Source of the DNA: J027 sp034437655
GTDB taxonomy: Bacteria; Chloroflexota; Anaerolineae; Aggregatilineales; J027
Assembly: GCA_034437655.1 (NCBI GenBank)
Contig: DAOTTU010000031.1
Coordinates: forward strand, 10,259 to 74,258
DNA: 64,000 nucleotides
Reading direction: 5' to 3'
Of the stretch, positions 52,300-62,273 are shown in pieces. Both the position numbers and the translations under genes were made by a program. The notes below the pieces were generated by a model. The model was given only the letters and a program-made list of their open reading frames with translations, was not told the origin of the DNA and searched no databases. Every line of letters starts with the position of its first letter. Position 1 is the stretch's first letter.

Positions 52300-54155
52300 G
52301 CAATTTCCAAATATGGTTGCGGATGATGCGCTATATGCGGCCCTACCTGCATTGGGTGACTGTCGCGTTTGTTGGCATCATCGGCAGTACAGCACTCATG
52401 ATCGCAATCCCTACTATTTTGCGTGACGTTATCGACATCGGTATTGGTCACCGTGACGCGGACTATATGTTGGCGGCTGGCTTGTTGATTGTCGGCCTTG
52501 GCGTGGTGCGTGGTTTTATGGGGTATTTGTCACGCTTCTATAGCGAGCGGCTTTCGCACCATATCGCGTATGACATCCGCAACGAAACATACAACAAAGT
52601 GCAGCATCTGTCTTTTTCTTATCACAATCAGGCGCATACGGGAACATTGATCACCCGTGCCATCAGTGATGTGAACGAGATGCAACGCTACTATGCGTTT
52701 GGGCTACTGGACGGACTGAACGTGGTGATGTTAACGACAGGTGTAGCGATTGTAATGTTTATCCAGAGCCCTCCACTGGCTGTTGCTGCCTTGCTGCCAC
52801 TCATCCCACTGGCGTTTCTCTCGCATAAATTTGCGATGGATGTTCGTCCCCGCTGGGAGAAAGTTATGGAACGGGTGCAAGAACTCAGCGACCATTTACA
52901 GGAGAATGTCGTTGGGGCGCAGGTTGTGCGCGCCTTTGCACGTGAAAACCATGAGATTGACAAGTTTAACAACAAGAACAACGAACTCTATGAAGACCGT
53001 CTTGACCTGATTATGCGCTGGATCACGTTTTTGCCGATTAGCCAGTTCATCGTCGCCACTTCAATTGCGTTAGTTCTGGTGGTGGGTGGTTTTATGGAAG
53101 CGGCAGAGTTTCCGGGTATTACGGTGGGGACGATTGTGGCGTTCAACGCTTACGTATTGATGCTGGGACAACCACTACGCTTTGTCGGTTTCATCTTGCT
53201 GTTGCAGACCCAGGCTATCGCCAGTGGGCAACGTATTTTTGAAATCATTGATGAAGAGCTTGACATCAAAAACAAAGAAGATGCTCCTGCAATGCCACCT
53301 ATCAAAGGGCATATTCAGCTTGATCACGTCAATTTTGCATACCCTGACGCGCCAGACCGACCGGTGCTGCGTGACATTACCCTTGATGTGCAACCGGGGG
53401 AAGTGGTGGCGCTGCTAGGTAAAACGGGCGCTGGTAAGAGTACCCTGATTAACTTGATCATGCGTTTCTTTGACACCAATGAAGGCAGTGTCAAAATTGA
53501 CGGTGTTGATGTACGTGACGTTGAAATCAAAAGCCTGCGCAAGCAAATCGGCATGGTATTGCAAGAATCCACGTTGTTTTCAGCGACGATTGGTGAAAAT
53601 ATCGCGTACGGCAACCCGGACGCTAGTGAGGCGGACATCATTGAGGTTGCTAAAGCGGCCAACGCGCATCCTTTCATCATGGAGTTTCCAGAAGGGTATG
53701 ACACACGGATTGGTGAACGTGGGGTGACACTTTCTGGTGGTCAGCGTCAACGTGTGGCCATTGCACGTGCGTTACTCATTGACCCTGCCATTTTGATTCT
53801 GGACGATAGCACCAGCAGCGTTGACACCAAAACCGAATTTGAGATTCAAGAAGCGCTAAGCCGTCTGATGGAAAATCGAACCACGTTTATCATCGCGCAA
53901 CGCCTGACCTCCGTCCAACAAGCTGACAAGATTGTCGTCCTTGAAGAAGGCAGTATTGTTGAAGTTGGGGCACACCAGGAACTGCTAACACTCAACGGAC
54001 GTTACGCTGAAATTTATCGCTTGCAACTGGCTGACCAGGACCGTTTGAAGCAAGAACTGCTCACGCTGGGTGGTCTGGTGGACGATGACGGTGATAAGCA
54101 TTCCACCAAAGAAATCCAGGTTGAACAACGCTATTCAAATTTCAGCGGTGACTAA
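52296..54155 (+). CDS. Heterodimeric ABC exporter, subunit with degenerate ATP site
   Basis: This 619-residue type IV (MdlA/MsbA-like) exporter half has six TM helices (about 15-310) and a nucleotide-binding domain with Walker A GKTGAGKST (about 375) and signature LSGGQRQR. Walker B reads ILILDDSTSSVD (about 500), so the catalytic Glu is Asp. The H-loop reads IIAQRLTSV (about 531), so the switch His is Gln. These are the marks of the non-hydrolysing site in heterodimeric exporters such as TM287/288. Its partner follows 27 bases downstream. Substrate unknown; drugs, lipids or peptides are typical. Starts at GTG 52296 overlapping the regulator. Confidence 0.9.
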   Translation: MSNFQIWLRMMRYMRPYLHWVTVAFVGIIGSTALMIAIPTILRDVIDIGIGHRDADYMLAAGLLIVGLGVVRGFMGYLSRFYSERLSHHIAYDIRNETYNKVQHLSFSYHNQAHTGTLITRAISDVNEMQRYYAFGLLDGLNVVMLTTGVAIVMFIQSPPLAVAALLPLIPLAFLSHKFAMDVRPRWEKVMERVQELSDHLQENVVGAQVVRAFARENHEIDKFNNKNNELYEDRLDLIMRWITFLPISQFIVATSIALVLVVGGFMEAAEFPGITVGTIVAFNAYVLMLGQPLRFVGFILLLQTQAIASGQRIFEIIDEELDIKNKEDAPAMPPIKGHIQLDHVNFAYPDAPDRPVLRDITLDVQPGEVVALLGKTGAGKSTLINLIMRFFDTNEGSVKIDGVDVRDVEIKSLRKQIGMVLQESTLFSATIGENIAYGNPDASEADIIEVAKAANAHPFIMEFPEGYDTRIGERGVTLSGGQRQRVAIARALLIDPAILILDDSTSSVDTKTEFEIQEALSRLMENRTTFIIAQRLTSVQQADKIVVLEEGSIVEVGAHQELLTLNGRYAEIYRLQLADQDRLKQELLTLGGLVDDDGDKHSTKEIQVEQRYSNFSGD

Positions 54156-54182
54156 CGGACTAAACACAGGGATAAACCATTC

Positions 54183-56021
54183 ATGACAATCTATGAAGAT
54201 GAAGTGCAATCTAAAGCATTCGACTGGCGGGTCACACGGCGTTTGTTGTCGTACCTCGCTCCACATAAACGGCGCGTCTGGATTGCACTGCTGGGCGCAC
54301 TGATGACCGTGGGTGCGAACATCATGGGGCCGCCGCTGGTCGGGTATGCTGTTGACGAAGGCATTGAAGAAGAGAACATGGGCCTGGTTGTGATGGGGGT
54401 CATTGGCTACCTGATTATACAGGCATTTGGTGTGCTTGGTTTCCGTGTGCAGTTGGGGAACATGGCAGTTGCCGGGCAGCGCATTATTCAGACATTGCGC
54501 GAAGAACTGTTCGAGCATATTCAGCGGCTTTCGATGACGTTTTTCTCGACATACGAGACGGGGCGTGTGATTGCCCGTGTGATTAGTGACGTGAATACGC
54601 TACGTGAAGCCATCACGTTTGCGGCAGTCGGTGCTTTCCGTGACTTCCTCATTCTGATCGGTATTTTGATTGCGATGATGATTATCAATTTACCGCTGAC
54701 AGGTGTTGCGGTTGGTGTGATGATTGTGCTGGCGCTGATTGCAAACGTCTGGCGTGTTTATGCCCGGCGAGCATACCTCCGTGTCGTGGAAACCAATGCG
54801 ATTGTGAACGCAGAACTTTCTGAGGCATTCAATGGGGTGCGCGTGACACAGGCATTCGCCCGCGAGAATCACAACTATGCGCGTTTCACCGACGACATCA
54901 ATATGGATCATCGTTCTGCACATGTGCGTGCGGCGCGTATTTCGGGGGTGTTCTTCCCCAGCGTAGACCTCGTTGGTGGTGTGGCGACAGGTATTCTTGT
55001 GTATGTGGGCGGGCGTCTGGTACTGAACAATCAGCTAGACATCTTCACATTGCTGACCTTCGTGCTGTACATTGAGCAATTCTTTTTCCCCATTCGTATG
55101 CTGGCGCAACGCTACAATCTGTTTCAGTCTGTGATGGCTGCTGGCGACAAGATTTTCACGATTATGGATATGCCGATCACGGTACAGGATAAGCCCGACG
55201 CCAAAGCGCTGCCTGAGATTGAAGGACATGTCAAATTTGATGGCGTGTACTTCGCCTATGACACCTATGGCGACAAGCGCACCGAATATGTGTTGCGGGA
55301 CATCAATTTGGATATTCCAGCCGGGCAAAGTGTGGCTCTGGTGGGGCATACCGGGGCCGGTAAGAGTAGTATCATCAAGCTGGTGATGCGTATGTACGAC
55401 ATTACAGAAGGTAGCCTGACCATTGACGGGTACGAACTTGGTGCTGTGCAGCAGATGAGCCTGCGCAAACAGATGGGCGTGGTGCTACAAGAACCGCACC
55501 TGTTCAGCGGCACTGTGTTTGAAAACATCCAGTACGGCCGTCTTGATGCAACGCGCGAAGAAGTTATTGAAGCTGCGCAGGCAGTCGGCGCGCATGACTT
55601 CATTGCCGCGATGGAAGAAGGCTACGACACTGAAATCCGTGAAGGTGGTAACAACCTGTCGTCGGGGCAAAAACAACTATTGTCGTTCGCACGTGCCCTG
55701 CTGGCTGACCCACGTATCTTGATTTTAGACGAAGCCACCAGCAACATTGACACGCAAACCGAAAAAGTCATCCAGATGGGGCTTGAACGGTTATTGAAAG
55801 GGCGCACCAGCTTCGTGATTGCACACCGCCTGAGCACGATTACCTCAGCCGATAAAATCGTCGTGATGGATCACGGTCAGATTATGGAGGTTGGCACACA
55901 CGAGGAACTGCTCAAGCAGGGCGGTATGTACTATGACCTGTATACGATGGCTTATGCTCGTCCGTTGGAAGGCACGGTTGAAGCAGAGTCCAAGCCGCAG
56001 GAAAAAGAGACTGTCAACTAA
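54183..56021 (+). CDS. Heterodimeric ABC exporter, subunit with canonical ATP site
   Basis: This 612-residue partner of the preceding protein has six TM helices, then a nucleotide-binding domain with Walker A GHTGAGKSS. Its Walker B is canonical (ILILDEATSNID, about 513) and its H-loop is canonical (VIAHRLSTI, about 546). Its own signature is non-canonical (NLSSGQKQ, about 489), as expected because it faces the degenerate Walker site of the other subunit. Together they should make one asymmetric exporter. The operon order is regulator, subunit 1, subunit 2. Confidence 0.9.
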   Translation: MTIYEDEVQSKAFDWRVTRRLLSYLAPHKRRVWIALLGALMTVGANIMGPPLVGYAVDEGIEEENMGLVVMGVIGYLIIQAFGVLGFRVQLGNMAVAGQRIIQTLREELFEHIQRLSMTFFSTYETGRVIARVISDVNTLREAITFAAVGAFRDFLILIGILIAMMIINLPLTGVAVGVMIVLALIANVWRVYARRAYLRVVETNAIVNAELSEAFNGVRVTQAFARENHNYARFTDDINMDHRSAHVRAARISGVFFPSVDLVGGVATGILVYVGGRLVLNNQLDIFTLLTFVLYIEQFFFPIRMLAQRYNLFQSVMAAGDKIFTIMDMPITVQDKPDAKALPEIEGHVKFDGVYFAYDTYGDKRTEYVLRDINLDIPAGQSVALVGHTGAGKSSIIKLVMRMYDITEGSLTIDGYELGAVQQMSLRKQMGVVLQEPHLFSGTVFENIQYGRLDATREEVIEAAQAVGAHDFIAAMEEGYDTEIREGGNNLSSGQKQLLSFARALLADPRILILDEATSNIDTQTEKVIQMGLERLLKGRTSFVIAHRLSTITSADKIVVMDHGQIMEVGTHEELLKQGGMYYDLYTMAYARPLEGTVEAESKPQEKETVN

Positions 56022-56118
56022 ACGTTGGTAAGCTCAACCATACTCGATAATTGAACTTTCGGCTTGATAGGTATACTATCGGGCCGAATTTTCTTTTCTT
56101 GAGCAGGAGTCTGGCGCG

Positions 56119-57000
56119 TTGCTTGACTACCAATTACTTTCGCCTGAAGAAAACGTCGATGAAGTCTACCCCTATCGCCGCGTGTGGCGTAGTTTGGTGA
56201 CAGAATTGCTGTTGGTGTTGTTGCTTTGTGGTGGGCTATATTTTGCAGTTGGCTTTGGGGTGCTGCAAGACACATTTACACCTCTGGCAAAGGTCGGCTT
56301 GTCGCTGGCACCCGTTGTTTTCTTTTACGCTGTCTCGATTCGTCGCGAACGTCGCGCAATTCGTCCACGCGGGGGCTTGTTGCGGTTGTTTGTGTACAGC
56401 ACCATTGCAACCAACGGTCTTGTCATCCCAATTACTGAGCTGTTGATTACGCCGGAATTGTGGCTGGCAGAAGGGGGCTTTTTTGCGCGCGTCATCGGCT
56501 ATACCTTGACATTGGGTGTGGTGGCCGCCGGGCTATTTTACGCCGTACCGCGCTATACTGTTTGGCCAGATGCGTTTCAGGTTCGCGTAGATGGTATCGC
56601 CTACAGTGTTCCGGTCGCGCTTGGGTATGCAACGGTGTTAAATCTGCGGCTGGTGCTTGACGGTGAGCCGACGATGGATGCAATGGCGTTGCGCGTACTC
56701 GTTAACGTCTATTTCTACACCACAATCAGCGCGATTATGGGCTATTTTCTGGCCGAACTGGCGATTGGAAAAGTGCAGGTGTTCTGGTTGCCGCTTGGGT
56801 TGTTTACGGCCGCATTTGTGGGAGGGGTATTTTTCTCGTTTCGTCGCATTGCAATTGTTGCCGGGCTTGGTAGCCGTGATATTGGCGCCTTTTTTCTGGT
56901 GATTGGTTTTGCTGTTGTGGTGCTGTTTGCACTGAGTTTCCTGATTGAAAATGCGGACGAACGTATGGCTGCTTTGCAAGGAGTGCGTCGTATCCGATGA
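56119..57000 (+). CDS. Polytopic membrane protein of unknown function
   Basis: This 293-residue protein has about eight hydrophobic helices from residue 27 on, preceded by an acidic N terminus. It has no motif I recognise; in size and topology it could be PrsW-like, but the glutamate motif of that protease family is not seen. It starts at TTG 56119 with GCAGGAG ten bases upstream and overlaps the next gene by four bases (ATGA). It opens a cluster of envelope genes that runs to the prepilin-type peptidase. A TATACT lies about 50 bases upstream. Confidence 0.6.
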   Translation: MLDYQLLSPEENVDEVYPYRRVWRSLVTELLLVLLLCGGLYFAVGFGVLQDTFTPLAKVGLSLAPVVFFYAVSIRRERRAIRPRGGLLRLFVYSTIATNGLVIPITELLITPELWLAEGGFFARVIGYTLTLGVVAAGLFYAVPRYTVWPDAFQVRVDGIAYSVPVALGYATVLNLRLVLDGEPTMDAMALRVLVNVYFYTTISAIMGYFLAELAIGKVQVFWLPLGLFTAAFVGGVFFSFRRIAIVAGLGSRDIGAFFLVIGFAVVVLFALSFLIENADERMAALQGVRRIR

Positions 57001-57596
57001 GACCTTTTGAACGCGAGGACGCTACCGATAAAACCCCGCGCCGTGTTACAGTCAACAGTCTACTGTTGATCGTCGTTGGGCTAGGAATGTTTGCATTGGG
57101 TATGAATTACCGCAACAATGCACTCAGCGCGACGGTGGTATTTGAAGACCAGATCAATGGCATTACGGCGCAGTTACCTGCCAATTGGCTGATCGACACT
57201 GAAAGCGAAGCCTATGTGCTGCGCGTTGAAGATGTCGGCGGCGGCACCTTTAACCCTGTCATTCAGATTGACGTTGAAACCGTTGGCGAAAACGCCGTGC
57301 CACGTAATGTTGTTGACCAGATTAATTTGCGGTTGTCGGTAGAGCTGGACAATTACAAAACGCTAGAAATCGCGCCAGTGCAGTTTGGTGAAGACGAGGC
57401 CACGCAGATTACTTATGCTTTTGTCTCTGCAGAGCTAAACCCGTTTTTGCAAGCGGTGCCTGTGGTTGTTCAGGGAGTAGACCTCGTGGTTATTCGTGGC
57501 AACCAGGCATTAATTTTTAGTTTCCGAGATAATCGCGAGACATTTGAGGTCAACCGAGACTACTTTGAACGCTTCCTGGCCAGTGTGGAGTACTAA
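56997..57596 (+). CDS. Membrane-anchored PsbP/DUF1795-like protein
   Basis: This 199-residue protein has one TM anchor (about 19-38) and an external alpha/beta domain. The pattern QINGITAQLPANWLIDT ... YFERFLASVEY (start and end) resembles the PsbP/Mog1/DUF1795 fold. Such domains occur in many bacterial lipoproteins and membrane proteins without known activity. It is coupled by an ATGA overlap to the polytopic protein before it and lies three bases before the protease gene, so the three are probably one operon. Confidence 0.55.
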   Translation: MRPFEREDATDKTPRRVTVNSLLLIVVGLGMFALGMNYRNNALSATVVFEDQINGITAQLPANWLIDTESEAYVLRVEDVGGGTFNPVIQIDVETVGENAVPRNVVDQINLRLSVELDNYKTLEIAPVQFGEDEATQITYAFVSAELNPFLQAVPVVVQGVDLVVIRGNQALIFSFRDNRETFEVNRDYFERFLASVEY

Positions 57597-57599
57597 AGA

Positions 57600-59894
57600 A
57601 TGTTGAGAAAATCAATTTCAATATTGCTGTTGTTATTGCTTGTATTGTTGGTTGTACCGTCAGTAAATGCGCAGGATGGTGACGACGCCGAACCACTGGT
57701 GATCCTCAATGAAAATAACATCAAGCAGGCCACGGTCATGATTATGCAAGTCTCGGATGAAACCGGACGGCCCGTCATTCAATGTGTGGGTTCAGGGACA
57801 CTGGTTAGTGCCGATGGCTTGATTTTGACGAATGCACACCTTGTTGTGGGTAATCGTGATTGTGTATCCGACCGTCTGGTTATTGCATTGACGTTGCGCG
57901 TCGATGAGCCGCCTGTACCCGTCTATGTTGCAGATATTGTTGAGATAAATTTGGGGTATGACCTTGCAGTGCTTGAAATCTCACGCTTTCTCGATGGGCG
58001 CAGTGTGGATACCAGCGAACTACAATTGCCTTTTGTTGAGCTTGGCGACTCCAACGCCGTTGAACTGGACGACACCCTCTACTTTTTTGGCTATCCTGAC
58101 ATTCAAGATGACCCGGTGGATGTGGTGCGCGGCACGATGAGTGGTTTTACAGCAGAGGCACGTGTTGGTGAGCGGGCCTGGCTGCGGACTAACGCGGATG
58201 TTCCTGGCTTGTTCAGTGGTGGTGGTGCGTACAATCTTAACGGCGAGTTGATCGGGGTGCCGACAGTGCTGCCGGGTCGGGTTGCTGGCCAGGTCGTTGA
58301 CTGCCGCCAGGTTTATGACACCAACGGGGACGGCCAGATTGAAGAAAGCGACCGCTGCATTCCGATTGGGGGTACGATTCGGGCGATCCGGCCAACGCGG
58401 TTGGCACGTGGGTTGGTGCAGGCGGCCGCGCTAGGAATTCAACCCGGGCCACAACTGGCTACTTATGAAACGCCACCTGCCCAGAGCAACCCCATTTTTG
58501 ATAACCTCTTTATGTCGACGGGGGTTAACGAAGCGGGAATGCCCGTTAACATTGTGCAGTCTGCACCACAGGGGATCAGTAGCCTGTACCTGTTCTTTGA
58601 CTATCGCAACATGGAAAATGGTCTGATCTACGAGCTGCGGACAACCATCAATGGACGTCCCAGCCCAACGTATAGTCTGCCACCCGTGACATGGAATGGT
58701 GGCACCGCCGGGTTGTGGTACATTGGCAATTCGAGTGTGCCATACAGCAACGGCACCTATGAGTTCACGCTATTCATTGAAGGTCGGCAAATCAATAGTC
58801 TGTCGTTTGTTGTGGGTGGCGGCGTTTCAACAGAAGCGCAGTTTACGGATCTGGTGTTTGGCGTTGTCAACAGTCTGGATGAACTGGTTGGTGTAAATTA
58901 CGTCATTCCCGAAAGCAATATCATTCGGGCCCGGTGGCGTTTTCGCAACATGCAGCCGGGCATGACTGTGCGTTACGCCTGGAGCCTGAACGGAAATTTG
59001 TTAGGTGGGGGTAGTGGGACATTCACATGGGAAGTTGAAGCCACCGAAGGCACTTATGAAGACCTCTCTATTATATCTGAGGAGGGCTTCGTTTCGGGGC
59101 GCTATCGACTGACGCTTGAAATCGAGGGGGCGCAGGGTTTCCGGCTGGCAGCGTTGAGCGACTTTGTTGTCGCCGGGGCAGCAGGTGGTATTAATGATGC
59201 ACAGGCGCAAATTTTTGAGAGTTTCCGCTTTTCGCAAAACCAACAAGGTGGTGTACCGCTTGGTGTTGTGACGGATGGCTTTGCGTCGGGTGTACAGAGT
59301 ATTTATGCCTTTTTTGACTGGCGGCAAATCTCGCCGGGTACGCCCTGGACTTACCGCTGGCTGTTGGATGGCGATGTTCTGTTTGAATACAATACCCAGT
59401 GGCCGACAGCCGCAACGGGCTCAAATTTCTACCTGTCACTTGCAGGAACGCCGCGTTTGCCGGATGCCAATTACACGCTGGAAATCATCTTGAATGGCAT
59501 TCCCATTGCGCGTCAGGTGTCGGCCGATGTCGGACTGGGGCAACTGCCTGTGGAAACATTTGCAAGTGCTGAAGGTGTGCAGATGCAGGGCCGCATCATT
59601 GACGCCGAGACAGGGCAGGGCATTCCCGGCGCGACTTTCATTGTGCTTGAATCTGACTTCAGCATTGAAGATTGGATTTGGGACAGCAGTCAGGTTCTCG
59701 GCACCACACAGGCAGACCGCAATGGCTTTTTCGTATTACCTGCTTTGTTGGAGCGTGGCACAGTGGAAACCCCCGTGTTGTACAGTGTGCTGGCGCGTGC
59801 AGATGGGTATTATCCGGTCGCTACCGACGGTATTCCTGTCTCTGATGCCACGGTAAGCCCGCTTATTGTTGAAGTTGAACTCAATCGCGATTAA
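57600..59894 (+). CDS. Secreted trypsin-like serine protease with Ig-like repeats
   Basis: This 764-residue protein has a signal peptide (cleavage likely after VNAQ) and a chymotrypsin-fold domain at about residues 35-285. The triad is visible as TNAH (His80), YDLAVLEI (Asp121) and GLFSGGG (Ser206). An insertion DTNGDGQIEESD at about 240-251 looks like a calcium-binding EF-hand/dockerin loop. Three beta-sandwich repeats of about 115 residues follow (near 305, 420 and 545), each with a SxYxFFD(Y/W)R or equivalent turn. A carboxypeptidase-regulatory-like domain ends the protein. Probably an extracellular or surface protease of the HtrA-like S1 class without PDZ. Confidence 0.8.
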   Translation: MLRKSISILLLLLLVLLVVPSVNAQDGDDAEPLVILNENNIKQATVMIMQVSDETGRPVIQCVGSGTLVSADGLILTNAHLVVGNRDCVSDRLVIALTLRVDEPPVPVYVADIVEINLGYDLAVLEISRFLDGRSVDTSELQLPFVELGDSNAVELDDTLYFFGYPDIQDDPVDVVRGTMSGFTAEARVGERAWLRTNADVPGLFSGGGAYNLNGELIGVPTVLPGRVAGQVVDCRQVYDTNGDGQIEESDRCIPIGGTIRAIRPTRLARGLVQAAALGIQPGPQLATYETPPAQSNPIFDNLFMSTGVNEAGMPVNIVQSAPQGISSLYLFFDYRNMENGLIYELRTTINGRPSPTYSLPPVTWNGGTAGLWYIGNSSVPYSNGTYEFTLFIEGRQINSLSFVVGGGVSTEAQFTDLVFGVVNSLDELVGVNYVIPESNIIRARWRFRNMQPGMTVRYAWSLNGNLLGGGSGTFTWEVEATEGTYEDLSIISEEGFVSGRYRLTLEIEGAQGFRLAALSDFVVAGAAGGINDAQAQIFESFRFSQNQQGGVPLGVVTDGFASGVQSIYAFFDWRQISPGTPWTYRWLLDGDVLFEYNTQWPTAATGSNFYLSLAGTPRLPDANYTLEIILNGIPIARQVSADVGLGQLPVETFASAEGVQMQGRIIDAETGQGIPGATFIVLESDFSIEDWIWDSSQVLGTTQADRNGFFVLPALLERGTVETPVLYSVLARADGYYPVATDGIPVSDATVSPLIVEVELNRD

Positions 59895-59906
59895 AGGAAC
59901 TGTGGC

Positions 59907-60074
59907 ATGACTGGGAAATATCGTGTTTTGCTGCTGGTCATTGTGGCAGTTGTACTCTCGGTTTTTGTGCTGGGGCTTTCCGTGACATTGTTGCCAGATG
60001 CGCCCGTTAGCCCGACGCCAACTTACCCCGAAGGAATTGATTTTCCAGATGGTCGCGATGTACCGCGCCGTTAG
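59907..60074 (+). CDS. Small single-pass membrane protein, 55 aa
   Basis: This short gene runs from ATG to TAG with GGAAC eight bases upstream of the start. The product is MTGKYR, then a long hydrophobic helix, then a Pro/Thr-rich and acidic tail ending DVPRR. It fits exactly between the protease gene (12 bases) and the prepilin-type peptidase gene (12 bases) with the same spacing on both sides, which supports it as a real operon member. No homologue is recognised; it could be an accessory subunit of the envelope protease or peptidase. Confidence 0.55.
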   Translation: MTGKYRVLLLVIVAVVLSVFVLGLSVTLLPDAPVSPTPTYPEGIDFPDGRDVPRR

Positions 60075-60086
60075 ACAGAGGGAATT

Positions 60087-60968
60087 ATGCTGCTTGATAT
60101 ACTAACGTTTGTGTTGGGCCTTGTGCTGGGTTTCCTCGCCGGGGTGCTGATTAATGCTTTTGCAGATGCGTTGCCACGATTACGTCGCCCGGCGTTGCCT
60201 ACATATTCTGACGGTTCAGCACGACCATTGCCGGAATGGTCCGGAATCATTGCCTATTTTAGCGGGGGACGGAAAAAATACGACGGCACGCCCCCAGAAC
60301 CCGTTATGGTTGAACAACCGGATGGCACAATGGTTGAAATGTACAAAGTACCTCCTCACCGCATTACTATTCGTCATCCACTGGTTGAAATTGGTACGGC
60401 GCTTTTTTTCGCCTTCGTCGCCGTTAACTGGTCAGGTGATCCGCGCCTGCCAATCTGGTTTTTGTATTTGACGATTTTGATTCTGATCAGCGTGATCGAC
60501 ATTGAGCATTACATTATTATCACGCCTGTCATCGCGGTGAGTTGTGCCCTGGCGATGGCGATTGCGGTATTATTCCCGGAAGATGACGTCGAAACACGCG
60601 AGTACTTTATCGGTGGGGGGGTTGGGCTTGCAATCTTCCTGTTGATGTATTGGGGCGGTCTGTTATTTGCCAGTCTGGTTGGAGCAGCCCGGGGTCAAAA
60701 GCTGGACGAGGTTGCGTTTGGCTTTGGCGATGTGATGCTGGCGACCTTGTGTGGGTTGATGATCGGCTGGGCCGCGCTGATTTTCGCTCTGCTGATTACC
60801 GTCTTCATCGGAGCGTTAGGAGCGCTACTGTATATGGTCGGTCGGCAGTTCACCTCGGACAAATATGCGCTCTTTACGCCCCTGCCCTATGGACCCTATA
60901 TTGTTATCGGTACCATTATCATGATGTTGTGGCGCGAAGACGTGCGGCGTTTGCTTGGTAGTGATTAG
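60087..60968 (+). CDS. Prepilin peptidase, A24 family
   Basis: This 293-residue aspartic membrane peptidase cleaves (and in some members methylates) type IV pilin or pseudopilin leader peptides. The catalytic aspartates are Asp138 in SVIDIEHYII and Asp215 in FGFGDVMLA, where the usual lysine after GD-x is Met-Leu. RITIRHPLVEIGTALFF replaces the common ISxRYPLVE motif. A long cytoplasmic loop (about 31-92) lacks the CxxC zinc pairs of PilD, so N-methylation cannot be assumed. No pilin genes are near. Its stop overlaps the stop of mnmA (convergent, four bases). Confidence 0.85.
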   Translation: MLLDILTFVLGLVLGFLAGVLINAFADALPRLRRPALPTYSDGSARPLPEWSGIIAYFSGGRKKYDGTPPEPVMVEQPDGTMVEMYKVPPHRITIRHPLVEIGTALFFAFVAVNWSGDPRLPIWFLYLTILILISVIDIEHYIIITPVIAVSCALAMAIAVLFPEDDVETREYFIGGGVGLAIFLLMYWGGLLFASLVGAARGQKLDEVAFGFGDVMLATLCGLMIGWAALIFALLITVFIGALGALLYMVGRQFTSDKYALFTPLPYGPYIVIGTIIMMLWREDVRRLLGSD

Positions 60969-62065
60969 GGTGTCGGCTGCGGGGTTGGTTCGCGCTGGAT
61001 AATTCCGCTACCGAGGCACCAGTCGCCTTGATACACAACCGCACCCTGACCCGGCGTGATGTCGCGGAGGGGGTCATTAAATTGTATATGAACTGTGCCA
61101 TCATCGCGTGGGGTGACGATTCCTGCGCGTGGTTTGGCCTTGTAGCGAATCTTAACCTCTGCCTCAAATGGTGTTGTGGGTGCTGTGCCAGCAATCCAGT
61201 TGAAGATGTCCGTAGTCAGTGCATCGCGGCCGAGTTCAGCGCGGGTGCCGACAATAAGCGCATTCCGCTTGCGGTCGAGCTTCAGTACATAGAGTGGTTC
61301 GCTGTAGGCAATGCCAAGTCCTTTGCGTTGCCCGATGGTGTAGTTGGGAAGGCCTTCGTGGGTACCAAGCTCGGTGCCATCCGTCATGACAATTGGTCCC
61401 GCTTCAAACATGTCGGCGGGGCCGTGTTCACGCAAGAAGCGCCGATAATCCCCATCCCCTAAAAAGCATAAATCCTGCGAATCGCCCTTGCTGGCGACGG
61501 GCAACCCAAACTTTGCAGCAAGTTCGCGCACCTCTGGCTTGGTGTAGCCGCCGATAGGGAATAGTGCCCGGCTCAGCTTTTTCTGGTTGAGTACACTCAG
61601 CACATAGGACTGATCTTTTTCGTCCGTGATGGCTTTATGCAGCCGCGATTCATTTTCTAGATGCTCAACGCGGGCATAGTGCCCCGTCGCCAGATAATCG
61701 GCATCCATTGACAGGGCATGATTCAGCAACCACTCAAAGCGGATATGTCGATTACAGGCCATGCATGGATTCGGCGTCACACCCTGGGCGTGTTGTTCAA
61801 TAAAGAAATCAACGATCTGTTTGCGAAAAAATTGCTGGGTGTCGATGACGTAGAATGGAATGCCAAGTTGATTGGCGATGCGCCGTGCATCGGCCATCTG
61901 GTCGGGGGTGCAGCAGCGGTTATGTCCACCGAAACCCGCAGTCGTCTGTTCAGCCCAAAGGCGCATCATCATACCGATGACGTTATATCCCTGTTCAACC
62001 AACAGCGCTGCTGAAACAGAACTATCTACGCCGCCACTCATTGCGACTACAACGGTCGGAGCCAT
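60965..62065 (-). CDS. mnmA: tRNA-specific 2-thiouridylase MnmA
   Basis: MnmA adds sulfur to U34 of tRNA-Lys, -Glu and -Gln. The 366 aa contain the PP-loop AMSGGVDSS, the catalytic cysteine in TPNPCMACN, the second cysteine in SQDLCFLGDGDY, and the YTIGQRKGLGIA motif, in the usual order. ATG 62065. A promoter candidate is TTGACC (62128-62133), 18 bases, TAGACT (62104-62109) on the minus strand. The cysteine desulfurase at 47.9 kb could supply sulfur. Confidence 0.96.
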   Translation of the reverse strand: MAPTVVVAMSGGVDSSVSAALLVEQGYNVIGMMMRLWAEQTTAGFGGHNRCCTPDQMADARRIANQLGIPFYVIDTQQFFRKQIVDFFIEQHAQGVTPNPCMACNRHIRFEWLLNHALSMDADYLATGHYARVEHLENESRLHKAITDEKDQSYVLSVLNQKKLSRALFPIGGYTKPEVRELAAKFGLPVASKGDSQDLCFLGDGDYRRFLREHGPADMFEAGPIVMTDGTELGTHEGLPNYTIGQRKGLGIAYSEPLYVLKLDRKRNALIVGTRAELGRDALTTDIFNWIAGTAPTTPFEAEVKIRYKAKPRAGIVTPRDDGTVHIQFNDPLRDITPGQGAVVYQGDWCLGSGIIQREPTPQPTP

Positions 62066-62273
62066 AATTTTTTCAATCCATTTTCTACTTATTCGCCGCC
62101 AGTAGTCTACCGTATACGCAAAGGGACGGTCAAGCGTAGCCCTGCATTGACCGGGGTTGATGTGGAAACGCTGAGGCAGGCTTCACATGCGGCTTAGCGC
62201 GATTTAACGTTTAAGGGTTAGGCTTTTACACTTGTAGGTTAGTTTACTTGTATAACACAGCAAAGAGCAGTAG

